The translations under genes were made by a program, and so were the position numbers. The notes beneath the pieces are model-generated. The model was not told the DNA's origin. It saw nothing but the letters and a program-made list of their open reading frames with translations, and did not search any database. Positions 16,569 to 25,761 of a stretch of 64,000 bases of DNA are shown one piece after another (the first letter of the stretch is position 1; every line of letters begins with the position of its first letter). The stretch is from Candidatus Trichofilum aggregatum. Its GTDB lineage: Bacteria; Chloroflexota; Anaerolineae; Promineifilales; Promineifilaceae. The stretch covers positions 30,334 to 94,333 of the forward strand of contig JADJUV010000020.1 of NCBI GenBank assembly GCA_016716885.1, in the 5' to 3' direction.

Positions 16569-18989
16569 GTGGACAGTAAATCATTTCGTATCTTAGAGTT
16601 TGATAAAGTGCGGGAGCGGGTGGCCGGATATACCAGCTTTAGTGCTGGTGAAGCGCTGTCCCGCCAGCTAACCCCCACCACCGACCTGGACACGGCCCAG
16701 CTTTGGCAGTCCGAAACCCGTGAGGCTGTCACCCTGCTGGAAACCCGCGACGACATCACCATCGGGGGGGCGCGGGATGTGCGCCGGGCCGTGAGCAACG
16801 CCGAACGAGGTTACACCCTGTTGGCCCAGGATTTTCTGGACATTCGGGGCACCATCGTAGCCGCCCGTAATTTGCGCCGCATCCTCATCCGCCTGCCCGA
16901 TCATGTGCCCACCCTGGCCGCCATCGCCGAACTAATCGAAGAATGCCCCGGCGTGGTCGCCGCCATCACCGAAACCATTGACGACAAAGGGGAAGTGCTG
17001 GACAGCGCCAGCCACAAACTCGCCAAAATTCGCCAGGACTTACGGGTGGCCTACAACCGCCTGCACGAAAAGCTACAACGTCTCGTTAACAGTAGCCAAA
17101 ACCAGTTCTTGCAGGAGCCGATTATCACCCAACGGGGTGGGCGCTACGTCATTCCCCTCAAGGCCGAGTACAAGGGGCGTATTCCTGGCGTCGTACATGA
17201 TCAAAGTGGCAGTGGGGCCACCTTGTGGATTGAACCCATCGCTACGGTAGAACTCAACAACACCTACCGGGGTTTGCAGGTAGATGAACAAGAGGAGATT
17301 CAGCGGGTCTTGCGTGAGCTATCGGCCAAAGTGGGGGTGCAGGGGCAGGCCCTGATCCGGATGGTGGAGCGGATGGCTGAGCTGGACCTCATTCTGGCGC
17401 GGGCCAAATATGCTATCGCCACCAACAGTGTGGCCCCCCAGTTTGTGCCCTGGCGGGTGACGGAACAGGCGCGGCCGCCTAAACACGCCAACGAACAGGC
17501 CAAATGGCAGGCCCCGGCCCACAACCCGCACCCTGGTTCGACCATTTGGATTCGTCGCGGCCGCCATCCGTTGTTAGACCCCCACACCGTTGTGCCCGTA
17601 GACCTGACCCTGGATGAAGAGACCTTTCTTGTCCTCATCACCGGGCCAAATACCGGCGGTAAAACGGTCAGCCTCAAAACTATGGGGCTGATGGTGCTGA
17701 TGGCCCAATCGGGTCTGCATATCCCGGCCAACGAGGCCCGCCTGACCGTCTTCAACGACGTGTTTGCCGACATCGGCGACGAACAATCCATCGAGCAGAG
17801 CCTATCTACCTTCTCGGCCCACATCACCAACATCATCCGCATCCTGGGGCATGTAGATGATCGCACTTTGGTGTTGTTGGATGAGCTAGGCTCCGGCACA
17901 GACCCGGCCGAAGGGGCCGCCCTGGCCGAAGCCATTGTCAACTACCTGCGTGACAAAGGGGCGACCACCTTTATCGCTACCCATTACCCGCAGTTAAAGG
18001 TATACGCCAACGACACCGCCGGGGCCACCAATGCCTCATTGCTCTTTGACATGGAGACCCTGCGCCCCACCTACCAGATGACCATCGGCATTCCTGGCCG
18101 TTCCAATGCCCTGGCGATTGCCCGGCGCTTGGGGCTGGACGAGACCATTTTGCATGATGCCATGAAGCTCCTGGGCAGTGGCAACAACCGGGCTGAGGAT
18201 ATGTTGGAGCAGGTGTATGAGTTGCGCGAGAAAGTGGAAGCTCAGGAAGCGGCCGCACGCCTGAATCTGCGCCGTCTGGAAGAAGACCGGGAGATGTTGA
18301 GCGGTCGCCTGGAGCAAATTGCCGAAGAGCGGCAACGGGTGCTGGCGGAAGCCCGCCAACAAGCCGAGGTTGAACTGGAAACTCTGCGCGAAGAAATCCG
18401 GCTGATGCGGCGCAAAATCCGGGATACCGGGTCGCTCAACGCCCTCAAACAGGTTTCGCAAGAGGTAGAGCGGTTCGAGGCCGAGCAATTGCCCCCGGAA
18501 GAGCCGCCCAAAGAGAAAGCCCGCTCGGTGCGCAAAGCTCGTGAAACCCTGGCCGAAGGGGATACCGTGTTGGTGAAGGCGTTGGGCACCAAGGGGCAGA
18601 TTATCAGCCTGGGTAAAACGGATGCCCTGGTAGCCCTGGGCAACATGACGATGCGGGTGGATGTGCGTGACCTGGTGCTCAAGGAAACGGTGGAAGAGAA
18701 GCCGGTCGAATTTGTGGAAACGACGAATCAACAGCCTGCGCCCCACATGAACCTGGATTTGCGCGGCAAACGGGTGGAAGAGGGGCTAGAAATTTTGGAG
18801 CGGCAACTGGACGCGGCCGCGCTCAATCATTTGCCCTGGTTAACCATTATCCACGGCAAGGGTACGGGCAAATTGCGCCAGGCCGTCCGTAAAATGCTCA
18901 AGGAGCACCCCAACGTCGCCAGTTGGGAAGAAGGCCGGGACGGTGAAGGCGGCGATGGGGTGACGGTAGCCAAGTTTAGTGAAGCGTAG
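16569..18989 (+). CDS. mutS2: Endonuclease MutS2, 806 aa
   Basis: The start is taken as GTG 16569 (VDSKSFRILEFDKV), which matches the usual MutS2 N-terminus; the in-frame codons upstream are spacer-like. The MutS core and lever region are followed by an ATPase with Walker A GPNTGGKTVSLK (near residue 360), Walker B LVLLDELGSGTDPAEGAALA (near 434) and TFIATHYPQLK. A long coiled-coil (about 540-640) precedes a KOW-like segment (VLVKALGTKGQIISLGKTD) and the C-terminal Smr domain with LDLRGKRVEEGL and IIHGKGTGKLR, the nuclease motifs. MutS2 acts on branched DNA and on collided ribosomes. The gene stands alone and is intact. Confidence 0.95.
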   Translation: MDSKSFRILEFDKVRERVAGYTSFSAGEALSRQLTPTTDLDTAQLWQSETREAVTLLETRDDITIGGARDVRRAVSNAERGYTLLAQDFLDIRGTIVAARNLRRILIRLPDHVPTLAAIAELIEECPGVVAAITETIDDKGEVLDSASHKLAKIRQDLRVAYNRLHEKLQRLVNSSQNQFLQEPIITQRGGRYVIPLKAEYKGRIPGVVHDQSGSGATLWIEPIATVELNNTYRGLQVDEQEEIQRVLRELSAKVGVQGQALIRMVERMAELDLILARAKYAIATNSVAPQFVPWRVTEQARPPKHANEQAKWQAPAHNPHPGSTIWIRRGRHPLLDPHTVVPVDLTLDEETFLVLITGPNTGGKTVSLKTMGLMVLMAQSGLHIPANEARLTVFNDVFADIGDEQSIEQSLSTFSAHITNIIRILGHVDDRTLVLLDELGSGTDPAEGAALAEAIVNYLRDKGATTFIATHYPQLKVYANDTAGATNASLLFDMETLRPTYQMTIGIPGRSNALAIARRLGLDETILHDAMKLLGSGNNRAEDMLEQVYELREKVEAQEAAARLNLRRLEEDREMLSGRLEQIAEERQRVLAEARQQAEVELETLREEIRLMRRKIRDTGSLNALKQVSQEVERFEAEQLPPEEPPKEKARSVRKARETLAEGDTVLVKALGTKGQIISLGKTDALVALGNMTMRVDVRDLVLKETVEEKPVEFVETTNQQPAPHMNLDLRGKRVEEGLEILERQLDAAALNHLPWLTIIHGKGTGKLRQAVRKMLKEHPNVASWEEGRDGEGGDGVTVAKFSEA

Positions 18990-19168
18990 GATTGACAATA
19001 CCGGCCAGAACCAAAAGAAAAGAAGGAGCACAGAGGATTGACGATTGACGCTTTGAATCTCTGTGTCTTTACCTCTGTGTTCTCTGTGGAACCTCTTTCT
19101 TGTTGGGTATAAAGACGTTGACGGATAAGGTAATACTAAAATCGTCAATCGTAAATGGAAAGGATTGA
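18990..19168. repeat. Spacer of phrase-like repeats
   Basis: Contains AGGAGCACAGAGG, GATTGACGATTGACG, an inverse run CTCTGTGTCTTTACCTCTGT and AATCGTCAATCGTAAAT just before the HAD gene. The latter phrase returns at 35741-35770 before accC. Confidence 0.6.
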
Positions 19169-19912
19169 ATGTTGCAAGCTATTGTTTTTGACCTGGGGGG
19201 AACCCTGATTGATTATGCCGGGGGGTATGAGCTATGGCCCGATATGGAAGGGCCGGGTTTAGCGGCCGCGTATGCCGTGTTATATGAAAAACCGTTGCGC
19301 CTGCCCGCCATGGAGACGTTTCGGCGGATTGGTTACAACATGTTGCCTGAGCGCTGGCAACAAGCCACACTGGGTCAGCGCAATCTGACGGTGCAAGACT
19401 TGATTCAAGAGATTGTGACTTATTTGCGCATTAATGGGGTGAAACCGGAATGGCTGGAAGAAGCGGCGCAGGCGTATGAGAATTTTAGTTGCGGCCGCAC
19501 CGCTCTCATGCCTCATGCCGAAACCGTCCTGGCCGACCTGAAAGCCCAGGGGTACAAGTTGGGACTTATTTCTAATACGATGTTTCGCGGCCGCGCCCAC
19601 CTGGAAGATTTAACCCGCTTTGGTTTACACACCTACTTTGACGCGCTACTTTTCTCGGGCGATGTCAATTTGTGGAAACCCCGCGCCGAAACGTTCCACC
19701 ATATATTGAACCAGCTAGATACCAGGGCCGATCAATCCGTGTTTGTAGGGGATGATCCGGCCAGCGATGTGGCGGGCGGCCGCAATGCGGGTATGTTCAC
19801 CGTCTATTACCAATCCAACTCTCGTTTCCCTACGCCTGATGGTGTTGTTCCCCACGCCACCATCACCAGCCTGGACCAACTCTCCGCGTCCATCACGGGA
19901 CTACTGGGTTAG
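19169..19912 (+). CDS. HAD-family hydrolase, 247 aa
   Basis: Motif I FDLGGTLID (nucleophile Asp near residue 8), motif II SNTMF near 137, the Lys of motif III in WKPRAETF near 172, and motif IV VGDDPASDVAGGRNAGM near 195 give a standard HAD phosphatase of the subclass with an alpha-helical cap after motif I. The usual second Asp of DxDGT is Gly (DLGGT), as in many phosphoglycolate-phosphatase-like and haloacid-type members, so acid/base help may differ. Substrate unknown. A GGAAAGGA ribosome site precedes ATG 19169. It stands alone between phrase-repeat spacers and has four in-frame NotI-type palindromes, an unusually high number. Confidence 0.85.
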   Translation: MLQAIVFDLGGTLIDYAGGYELWPDMEGPGLAAAYAVLYEKPLRLPAMETFRRIGYNMLPERWQQATLGQRNLTVQDLIQEIVTYLRINGVKPEWLEEAAQAYENFSCGRTALMPHAETVLADLKAQGYKLGLISNTMFRGRAHLEDLTRFGLHTYFDALLFSGDVNLWKPRAETFHHILNQLDTRADQSVFVGDDPASDVAGGRNAGMFTVYYQSNSRFPTPDGVVPHATITSLDQLSASITGLLG

Positions 19913-20042
19913 CCCTTGACCCGGCATTTTGACGAAGGGCGAAGAACGAACGACGAACGGGTCGTTTGTCTGTCGTCCTTCGTTCCTTGCTTCCCGGTAC
20001 AAATTCCCCACAACTTACGCCACCCCGGTCTCATTTCCGGCG

Positions 20043-20068
20043 TATAATAATTAGATATACGTCTAATT
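20043..20068 (+). promoter_or_regulatory. Promoter -10 and operator-like dyad upstream of MFS gene
   Basis: TATAAT at 20043-20048 runs into the dyad AATTAGA (20049-20055) TATACG TCTAATT (20062-20068), just before the GTG start at 20071. The dyad would lie at the transcription start, the place for a repressor of a drug-efflux pump. No adjacent regulator gene and no good -35. Confidence 0.45.
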
Positions 20069-20070
20069 GA

Positions 20071-21369
20071 GTGTGGAAATTGAATGAACTAACCTTGCCT
20101 ATAACAGCCCGCGTACCCCGGTGGGGTCTACCAACCTTACTGATAGACATCTTCCTGATGAATGCGGGTTTCTTTCTCATCATTCCCCTGCTTTCGGTTC
20201 ATTATGTGGATGGGCTGGGTTGGGCCGCCGGGTTCATCGGTGTGGTGCTGGCGGTGCGTCAGTTTACCCAGCAAGGGCTGACCGTTTTTGGCGGCGCCCT
20301 GGCCGACCGCTTCGGGCCGAAGGGGCTGATTTTGTGGGGATTGCTCATCCGGGCGGGCAGTTTTGCCCTGATGGGTTATGCCGATACACCTGCGTTATTG
20401 CTGGTATCGGGCGCGGCCGCGGCAGTGGGTGGCGCTTTATTTGGCGCACCGACACGGGCAGCGGTCGCGGCCCTGGCTCCCCAAGAAAAAGTGACCGAAG
20501 CCTATGCCCGCATCAGCATGTTGCAAAACCTGGGGCGCACCGTAGGCCCTATCATGGGCGCGTGGCTGATACGCTTCGACTTTGCCACGGTGGGGTTTGC
20601 GGCCGCGATCTTCTATGTCATCGCCTTCTTTGTTACCTGGGTGGGCCTGCCGCCTATGTCCGTCTCAGAGAGCAACGGCCAAGCAACCACCTCAGCCATG
20701 AGTGGTCTGCGTTATCCCCTCACCGACACACCCTTCATGATTTACACGGCTCTGCTGGTGGGTTACTGGTTCATGTGGGCACAGCTATCCATCGCTATGC
20801 CCCTGGCCGTCAAGGGACTTACCGGTGACGACAGTAGTGTAGGAGTGATGTTTACCATCAGTTCGGTGTTAGCCATTGGCTTGCAAGTACCGGCGCTAAA
20901 ACTGGCCCAACGCTGGCTGGCCCCATTCCCGACGCTTATTCTGGGCGTGGTATCGGTGGCGTTTAGTCTGGCACTGGTGGCGGTCGTGGTGAACTTGTGG
21001 CAGTTTTATGCCAGCCTGTTTTTCTTTTCCCTGGGGGTGGTGTGGGTCATGCCCACTTCGGAGACGGTCGCGGCCGCGTTCGCCAACCCGATTGCCAGAG
21101 GATCATACTTTGGGGTCAACTCATTGGCCTTAGCCGTGGGGGGGAGTCTGGGGCATGTGGTGGGTGGCTCGATGGTGGACTGGGCGGCCCGGTTGAACCA
21201 CCCGGATTTGCCCTGGTTGATGTATGGAGCGGTGGGGTTCGCGGCCGCGGGTGGGCTTACCCTGTTCTACCTTCGACCCGCTTATCGGCAACGGCTAGAA
21301 CCGGTTGCGGCCGCCAAAAACGATACCGAAGGAGTGCTTGTAACGTGGGTAGACCATCCCAAGGGGTAA
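20071..21369 (+). CDS. MFS transporter (drug-efflux type), 432 aa
   Basis: Twelve hydrophobic segments are readable. Between segments 2 and 3 the signature GGALADRFGPKGLILWGLLI corresponds to the MFS motif A, and the QNLGRTVGPIMGAWL stretch in segment 5 resembles motif C of drug/H+ antiporters (MdtH-like). The start is GTG 20071; the leader would be short given the -10 at 20043. The last 113 bases overlap the 3' end of the glycosyltransferase gene on the other strand. Substrate not deducible. Five in-frame NotI-type palindromes are present, several in membrane helices as Ala-Ala-Ala. Confidence 0.85.
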   Translation: MWKLNELTLPITARVPRWGLPTLLIDIFLMNAGFFLIIPLLSVHYVDGLGWAAGFIGVVLAVRQFTQQGLTVFGGALADRFGPKGLILWGLLIRAGSFALMGYADTPALLLVSGAAAAVGGALFGAPTRAAVAALAPQEKVTEAYARISMLQNLGRTVGPIMGAWLIRFDFATVGFAAAIFYVIAFFVTWVGLPPMSVSESNGQATTSAMSGLRYPLTDTPFMIYTALLVGYWFMWAQLSIAMPLAVKGLTGDDSSVGVMFTISSVLAIGLQVPALKLAQRWLAPFPTLILGVVSVAFSLALVAVVVNLWQFYASLFFFSLGVVWVMPTSETVAAAFANPIARGSYFGVNSLALAVGGSLGHVVGGSMVDWAARLNHPDLPWLMYGAVGFAAAGGLTLFYLRPAYRQRLEPVAAAKNDTEGVLVTWVDHPKG

Positions 21370-21970
21370 GCTTCTTACCCTCCTCACGGTGGTCATAACG
21401 TATAGGCGCTTCATACACCCTCACCCCAGAGCGAAGGAGCTTGGCCGTAATCTCTGCCTCAATCTCAAAACGGCGGCTTTCCAGATTAAGTGACTGCATG
21501 AGTTCACGGTCAATCAGCTTATAACAAGTCTCCATATCATGGAGACGAACCCCATACAAAATATTGGTGATCCAGGTCATTCCGTGGTTGCCCCAACGCA
21601 TCAGGGCCGACCGATTGGATAAATCCCGCACCCCGTAAACCGTCTTGGCCCGCTTGGTTTTATACGTTTCCAACAAAGCCACATAATCAGACGGGTAATA
21701 TTCCAGGTCAGCGTCCTGAATAATGACGACATCCCCCTTGGCATGAGCTAAACCGGTACGAATAGCCGTCCCTTTACCCATATTACGTGCGTGCGTAATC
21801 AGCACGACATCGCCTGAGGCTGACTGTTCTAACAAAACTTTGGTCGCTTCATCAGAGCCATCGTCTACCACTAACACTTCTTTGGGAACACTGACCTCGT
21901 GGACTCGCCGAAGTAATTCAGCCAGGGTAGAGGCTTCGTTATAGACGGGGATAATAACTGTTAAAAGCAT
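21257..21970 (-). CDS. Glycosyltransferase family 2, 237 aa
   Basis: A GT-A fold begins directly at the N-terminus: LTVIIPVYNEASTLAELLRR, then EVLVVDDGSDEATKVLL, ARNMGKGTAIRTGLAHAKGD and the metal site QDADLEYYP (DxD near residue 88). The remainder (YGVRDLSNRS, DMETCYKLIDRELM, FEIEAEITAKLLRSG) is that of the dolichol-phosphate-mannose-synthase-like group that loads sugars on a lipid carrier; there is no membrane helix of its own. The family usually ends shortly after LLRYRFWR, so the final 15-20 residues, in the overlap with the MFS gene, may be extra. Confidence 0.85.
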   Translation of the reverse strand: MLLTVIIPVYNEASTLAELLRRVHEVSVPKEVLVVDDGSDEATKVLLEQSASGDVVLITHARNMGKGTAIRTGLAHAKGDVVIIQDADLEYYPSDYVALLETYKTKRAKTVYGVRDLSNRSALMRWGNHGMTWITNILYGVRLHDMETCYKLIDRELMQSLNLESRRFEIEAEITAKLLRSGVRVYEAPIRYDHREEGKKLTPWDGLPTLQALLRYRFWRPQPVLAVADKRVEGRTG

Positions 21971-22171
21971 TGGCCTTTCCTTAAATGCAATAATGATCCG
22001 TGTTACCCAGGCTCATTTTGAACGAGTTCTTGAGTAACAGCGAAACAGACGCCCGGATTATAGTGGAAACAGTTGGCGTTGTCAGGTTACATGTTAGAAT
22101 CAAGTCAATTGTTAAGGACAGAAGTTGAACTTGACCAGACCGTCGGTGGGTGATAGAATTTTGTCCGCTTT

Positions 22172-22244
22172 GCCCTCATCGTCTAGGGGACCAGGACGCA
22201 GCCCTTTCAAGGCTAAAACCGGGGTTCGAATCCCCGTGAGGGCA
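22172..22244 (+). tRNA. tRNA-Glu (anticodon TTC)
   Basis: The acceptor arm GCCCTCA (22172-22178) pairs with TGAGGGC (22237-22243), discriminator A. The anticodon stem AGCC/GGCT closes the loop CTTTCAA, anticodon TTC. The T arm is CGGGG-TTCGAAT-CCCCG. The 3' CCA is not encoded. The D arm CGTCTAGGGGACCAGGACG is typical of tRNA-Glu. Confidence 0.95.
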
Positions 22245-22248
22245 CAGA

Positions 22249-22280
22249 AAGGCTTCACCCACCAGTGAAGCCTTTTTTGT
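22249..22280 (+). terminator. Intrinsic terminator of tRNA-Glu
   Basis: AAGGCTTCAC (22249-22258) pairs with GTGAAGCCTT (22265-22274) around CCACCA and runs into TTTTTTGTTTT. It begins five bases after the tRNA. Confidence 0.9.
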
Positions 22281-22353
22281 TTTCTACTGGCAATTTGGCT
22301 GTATCAATCTCCCTTTATCCCATTTTTTTGCGGTGAACCTGAGGAGGACGCTT

Positions 22354-23388
22354 GTGCGCATCGGACTAAACATTGGTTACTCAGCCGGGCGGATTGAATT
22401 ACCCCTGGCACTCATTCAAGAGGCAGATCGTTTAGGGGTGTATGCAGTTTGGACCGCCGAGGCGTATGGCTCGGATGCGGTGACGCCGCTGGCCTGGATT
22501 GGGGCACAAACAGAACACATTAAGCTGGGCACGGCTATCATGCAGATGCCTGCCCGCACGCCAGCGAACACGGCCATGACGGCCATGACGCTGAACCAAC
22601 TTTCTGGTGGGCGTTTTCTTTTGGGTTTAGGCCTCTCTGGGCCACAAGTGGTAGAAGGGTGGCATGGGGTAGGTTATCGGCGACCACTGGCACGAACCCG
22701 TGAATATGTGGATATTGTGCGGGCAATTTTCCAACGGGAAGCTCCCCTGGCCTATAACGGAGCCATTTATCAAATTCCCTACCGGGGCAAGGACTCTACC
22801 GGGTTAGGTAAACCGCTTAAGAGTACACTCAACGCTCAACCGGATATTCCCATTTACCTGGCTTCGATTGGGCCGAATAATGTGGAACTGACGGCTGAGT
22901 TGGCCGATGGCTGGTTGCCCATCTTTTTCTCCCCCCAACGGTATGCAGAAACGTATCAGGTGTCGGTAGATGCCGGGTTGGCGAAAGCGGGTAAATCGCT
23001 GGCTAATTTTGACATTGCCCCTTCGGTGGCGGTGGTATTGGAAGATAACATGGAAATTGCGTACAACATGGTGCGGCCCATGTTGGCCCTGTATATTGGC
23101 GGCATGGGGGCGAAGGGTAAAAACTTCTATTATGATTTGGCGGTGCGTTATGGTTTTGAAGCGGCCGCGAACGAAATTCAGGAGCTTTACCTGGCCCGGC
23201 GTCAGGGTGAAGCGATGATGAAAGTGCCCGCGGAATTGATTGACGAGGTAGCGCTGGTGGGGCCACGCGGCCGCATTCGTGAGCGACTGTCCCTCTGGCA
23301 AAATAGCCCCATCACCACGCTCAATGTGATGCCTATGGGCAGTGATCCCATCGCCACCTTGCAGGCGATCATGGAAATGGTCGGGTAA
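22354..23388 (+). CDS. LLM-class F420-dependent oxidoreductase, 344 aa
   Basis: Luciferase-like monooxygenase (TIM-barrel) fold: RIGLNIGYSAG at the N-terminus, VWTAEAYGSDAVTPLAWIGA, LGTAIMQMPARTPANTAMTA, SGGRFLLGLGLSGPQVVEGW, and IYLASIGPNNVELTAELADG. These match the F420-dependent class (mer/adf-like) rather than FMN luciferases. Substrate unknown; coenzyme F420 use is an inference from family resemblance. The start at GTG 22354 is set by GAGGAGG six bases upstream (22341-22347); the in-frame codon at 22333 has no such site. The gene follows tRNA-Glu and precedes rsgA by about 60 bases, so the two may be co-transcribed. Confidence 0.88.
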   Translation: MRIGLNIGYSAGRIELPLALIQEADRLGVYAVWTAEAYGSDAVTPLAWIGAQTEHIKLGTAIMQMPARTPANTAMTAMTLNQLSGGRFLLGLGLSGPQVVEGWHGVGYRRPLARTREYVDIVRAIFQREAPLAYNGAIYQIPYRGKDSTGLGKPLKSTLNAQPDIPIYLASIGPNNVELTAELADGWLPIFFSPQRYAETYQVSVDAGLAKAGKSLANFDIAPSVAVVLEDNMEIAYNMVRPMLALYIGGMGAKGKNFYYDLAVRYGFEAAANEIQELYLARRQGEAMMKVPAELIDEVALVGPRGRIRERLSLWQNSPITTLNVMPMGSDPIATLQAIMEMVG

Positions 23389-23445
23389 AGGATCACAACG
23401 GATTAACAAGATTTACGGTTTTGGGCCTGATCTCTGGTCGAAAAT

Positions 23446-24393
23446 ATGAGCCAACAACAAGAAGAAGGATTGGTTATTAAAGCGGTAAGCGGGTTTTATA
23501 CCGTTGAGACCGCCCACGGTTTTGTTGTATGCCAGGTTCCGGGGCGGTTGAAACGGCAAAGACAAAACACCGACCTGGTGACGGTGGGGGATCGGGTTAC
23601 GTTTACGCTTAATGCCGATGGGACTGGTTTGATAGAAAAAGTGGCTGATCGGCATAGCGTTCTTTCCCGGACACGTACCGCCGCTGGCAATCGCCAGTTA
23701 TCGGCCGATAAAGAGCAAGTATTAATTGCCAATCCTGATCAGTTGATTTTTGTTATGGCTATGGTTACGCCTTCACCCAGTTTACGCATGTTAGATCGTT
23801 TTCTGGTGGTGGCGGAAATGAACGACTTACCGGCCATCGTGTGTGTCAACAAAATTGATCTGGTGAATCAGGATGATGCCCACGCCATGTTCACTGTTTA
23901 TGAAAAAATTGGTTACCCCGTGTTGTACACCAGTACCAAAACGGGACAGGGCATCGAAGCGCTGCGGGATCTACTAAAAGGCAAAATCTCCGTACTGAGT
24001 GGTTCGTCAGGTGTAGGCAAGTCCAGTCTGCTGAATGCCATCCAGCCCGGTTTGGGGTTGAAAGTGCATACCGTAAGCGAGGCGACTGGCAAAGGGCTAC
24101 ATACGACCCGGTATGCCGAAATGTTTCCTTTGCCCGAAGGTGGTTATGTGGCGGATACACCGGGGATTCGGGGTCTGGCTTTGTTTGATATTGAACCGAC
24201 AGAGCTTGACGCTTATTTTCGGGAGATTGCCCCGCTCGTGTCTGATTGCCCATTTAGTGATTGCACCCACCGGCATGAGCCGGGTTGTGCCGTTATTGCG
24301 GCCGTTAAACGGGGTGAGGTCGCGGCCGAACGGTATGATAGTTATTTGCGCCTCCGTGATGAGCATGAAGCGTTGGAACGGGATGAGTATTAG
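23446..24393 (+). CDS. rsgA: Ribosome small-subunit biogenesis GTPase RsgA, 315 aa
   Basis: Circularly permuted GTPase order G4-G1-G3: CVNKIDLVN near residue 133, GSSGVGKSSLLNA at 186, VADTPGIRGLALFD near 234. An N-terminal OB fold (VIKAVSGFYTVETAHGFVVC, QNTDLVTVGDRVTF) and a C-terminal zinc site (SDCPFSDCTHRHEPGCAV, with Cys-Cys-His-Cys) complete the family. RsgA helps late 30S maturation and is released by GTP hydrolysis. Length is normal (about 300-350 aa). Confidence 0.95.
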   Translation: MSQQQEEGLVIKAVSGFYTVETAHGFVVCQVPGRLKRQRQNTDLVTVGDRVTFTLNADGTGLIEKVADRHSVLSRTRTAAGNRQLSADKEQVLIANPDQLIFVMAMVTPSPSLRMLDRFLVVAEMNDLPAIVCVNKIDLVNQDDAHAMFTVYEKIGYPVLYTSTKTGQGIEALRDLLKGKISVLSGSSGVGKSSLLNAIQPGLGLKVHTVSEATGKGLHTTRYAEMFPLPEGGYVADTPGIRGLALFDIEPTELDAYFREIAPLVSDCPFSDCTHRHEPGCAVIAAVKRGEVAAERYDSYLRLRDEHEALERDEY

Positions 24394-24427
24394 TATCTGG
24401 AGTGTGGCGTTTTTGGGGCTGACCTTT

Positions 24428-24462
24428 GGAGATTGAGAGACTGAGAGACTGAGAGATTTCCG
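24428..24462. repeat. Short GAGAGACT phrase repeat
   Basis: GAGATTGAGAGACTGAGAGA and following, between rsgA and the kinase gene. The same phrase family fills spacers at 29455-29522, 57830-57895, 60160-60235, 60745-60825 and 61425-61467. Confidence 0.65.
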
Positions 24463-24515
24463 GAGGTCGAACTAATTTTTCGCCAAAGTCGAGTTAGTAC
24501 CTTAGGTAATTGCCC

Positions 24516-25376
24516 ATGATCGATCTGGCTCGGGATGACGTTGCTTTTAATCAGTTGCCGGAGTCGCGAGATCAGTTGGAGCTATTAGTACAAGAGCGCA
24601 CGGCTGAACTGGCGGCGGTAAATGAAGAACTGCGCCGTTTTGCTTATATGGTTTCCCATGATTTGCGGGCACCCCTCGTAAATATGAATGGGTTTTTGGC
24701 AGAATTACGGGGGGCGTTGGCGGTGGTACAGGATGTGGTGGAAGGTCTGCGGCCGCATCTCAACGAGCAACAAAAACAAGCCATCGCCCTTTCCATGTAC
24801 GAAGATATTCCCGAAGCCCTGGATTTTATCGGATCCTCGGTGCGTAAAATGGCTCGCCTGAGCAACGCAGTGCTGGCCCTGGCCCAACTCGGGCGGCGGG
24901 AACTCACCTTTGAACCGATTGACACCCTGCTCTTAGTCCAGGAAATTCTGGCAACATTGGCTTTTCAAATTAACCAGAAACAAGTCACTGTCGATATTTC
25001 CCCTTTACCAGAAGTAGTAGCCGATCAACTTGCTTTGGAACAGATTATGAGTAATCTGTTGACCAATGCTTTAACCTACCTTTTGCCAGATCGTCCGGGG
25101 TATATACGGGTGTGGGGTGAAGCGGGGGTTGATAAAACAACATTTTATGTGGGGGATAATGGACGCGGCCTGGCAGATGCCGAGCACGAAAAAATCTTTG
25201 AGCCGTTTTATCGATCCGGACGGCAAGATACACCAGGAGAAGGAATGGGGCTGACTTATGTGCAGACCCTGGTACGACGGCACGGTGGGCAAATCAGTTG
25301 TCACTCCGAACCAGGCCAGGGAGCTACATTCGTCTTTACTATTTCTAAGCACATGACCGTTATCAGTAATCGCTAG
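24516..25376 (+). CDS. Soluble sensor histidine kinase, 286 aa
   Basis: There is no membrane helix and no sensor domain; a short coiled N-terminus (LELLVQERTAELAAVNEELR) leads straight into HisKA with FAYMVSHDLRAPLVNMNGFL (His48) and then HATPase with NLLTNALTYLL, GDNGRGL and GEGMGLTYVQTLVRRHGG. Start ATG 24516; a TTG two codons earlier is possible. The similar RTAELAAVNEEL linkers elsewhere usually follow PAS or GAF domains, so this protein may take its signal from a partner such as the REC-GAF kinase encoded 390 bases downstream. The long HisKA spacer (between the His helix and the second helix) resembles bacteriophytochrome-type kinases. Confidence 0.85.
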   Translation: MIDLARDDVAFNQLPESRDQLELLVQERTAELAAVNEELRRFAYMVSHDLRAPLVNMNGFLAELRGALAVVQDVVEGLRPHLNEQQKQAIALSMYEDIPEALDFIGSSVRKMARLSNAVLALAQLGRRELTFEPIDTLLLVQEILATLAFQINQKQVTVDISPLPEVVADQLALEQIMSNLLTNALTYLLPDRPGYIRVWGEAGVDKTTFYVGDNGRGLADAEHEKIFEPFYRSGRQDTPGEGMGLTYVQTLVRRHGGQISCHSEPGQGATFVFTISKHMTVISNR

Positions 25377-25761
25377 GTTTGGTTATACTGAATAGGGTCA
25401 CAAAATCATATTTTGTTAGCCTGATTCACTCATCTCCGTCTGCGCAAAGTGACAGGTTTGTGAACAACGTAACCGTTGAATCCCAGCCAAGTAACAACCT
25501 CGCAACAGATCGGTTTCATGGGACACCCTGCCCAACAAAAACAAAGCATCTGAACGGTTATTTCTACTATATGCCAGTATTACCTATGCAACTACCAGGG
25601 GTGTCCATCACTTGAAGACAGGTAACTCTATTTCAACCCGGTGCTGATAGGATTACAAACACGCATTTGCTCCTACTGAAAGAGCTGACGCGACGGATGC
25701 CAACCATTCAGGGAAAAGTTCGGGGAATTCGTAGCCTCTTTCAGTAGACCCACCTTTTATT
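25377..25761. other. 385-bp gap between two kinase genes
   Basis: No gene is supported. The only structure seen is a 12-base inverted repeat, CTACTGAAAGAG (25673-25684) with CTCTTTCAGTAG (25736-25747), immediately before the next gene. It could be a leader hairpin with a 51-base loop or the ends of a small lost element. The stretch is more AT-rich than its surroundings. Confidence 0.45.

Noticed and set aside
22141..22353. Integration site at tRNA-Glu
   Set aside because: No partial tRNA duplicate or integrase gene is visible in the window.
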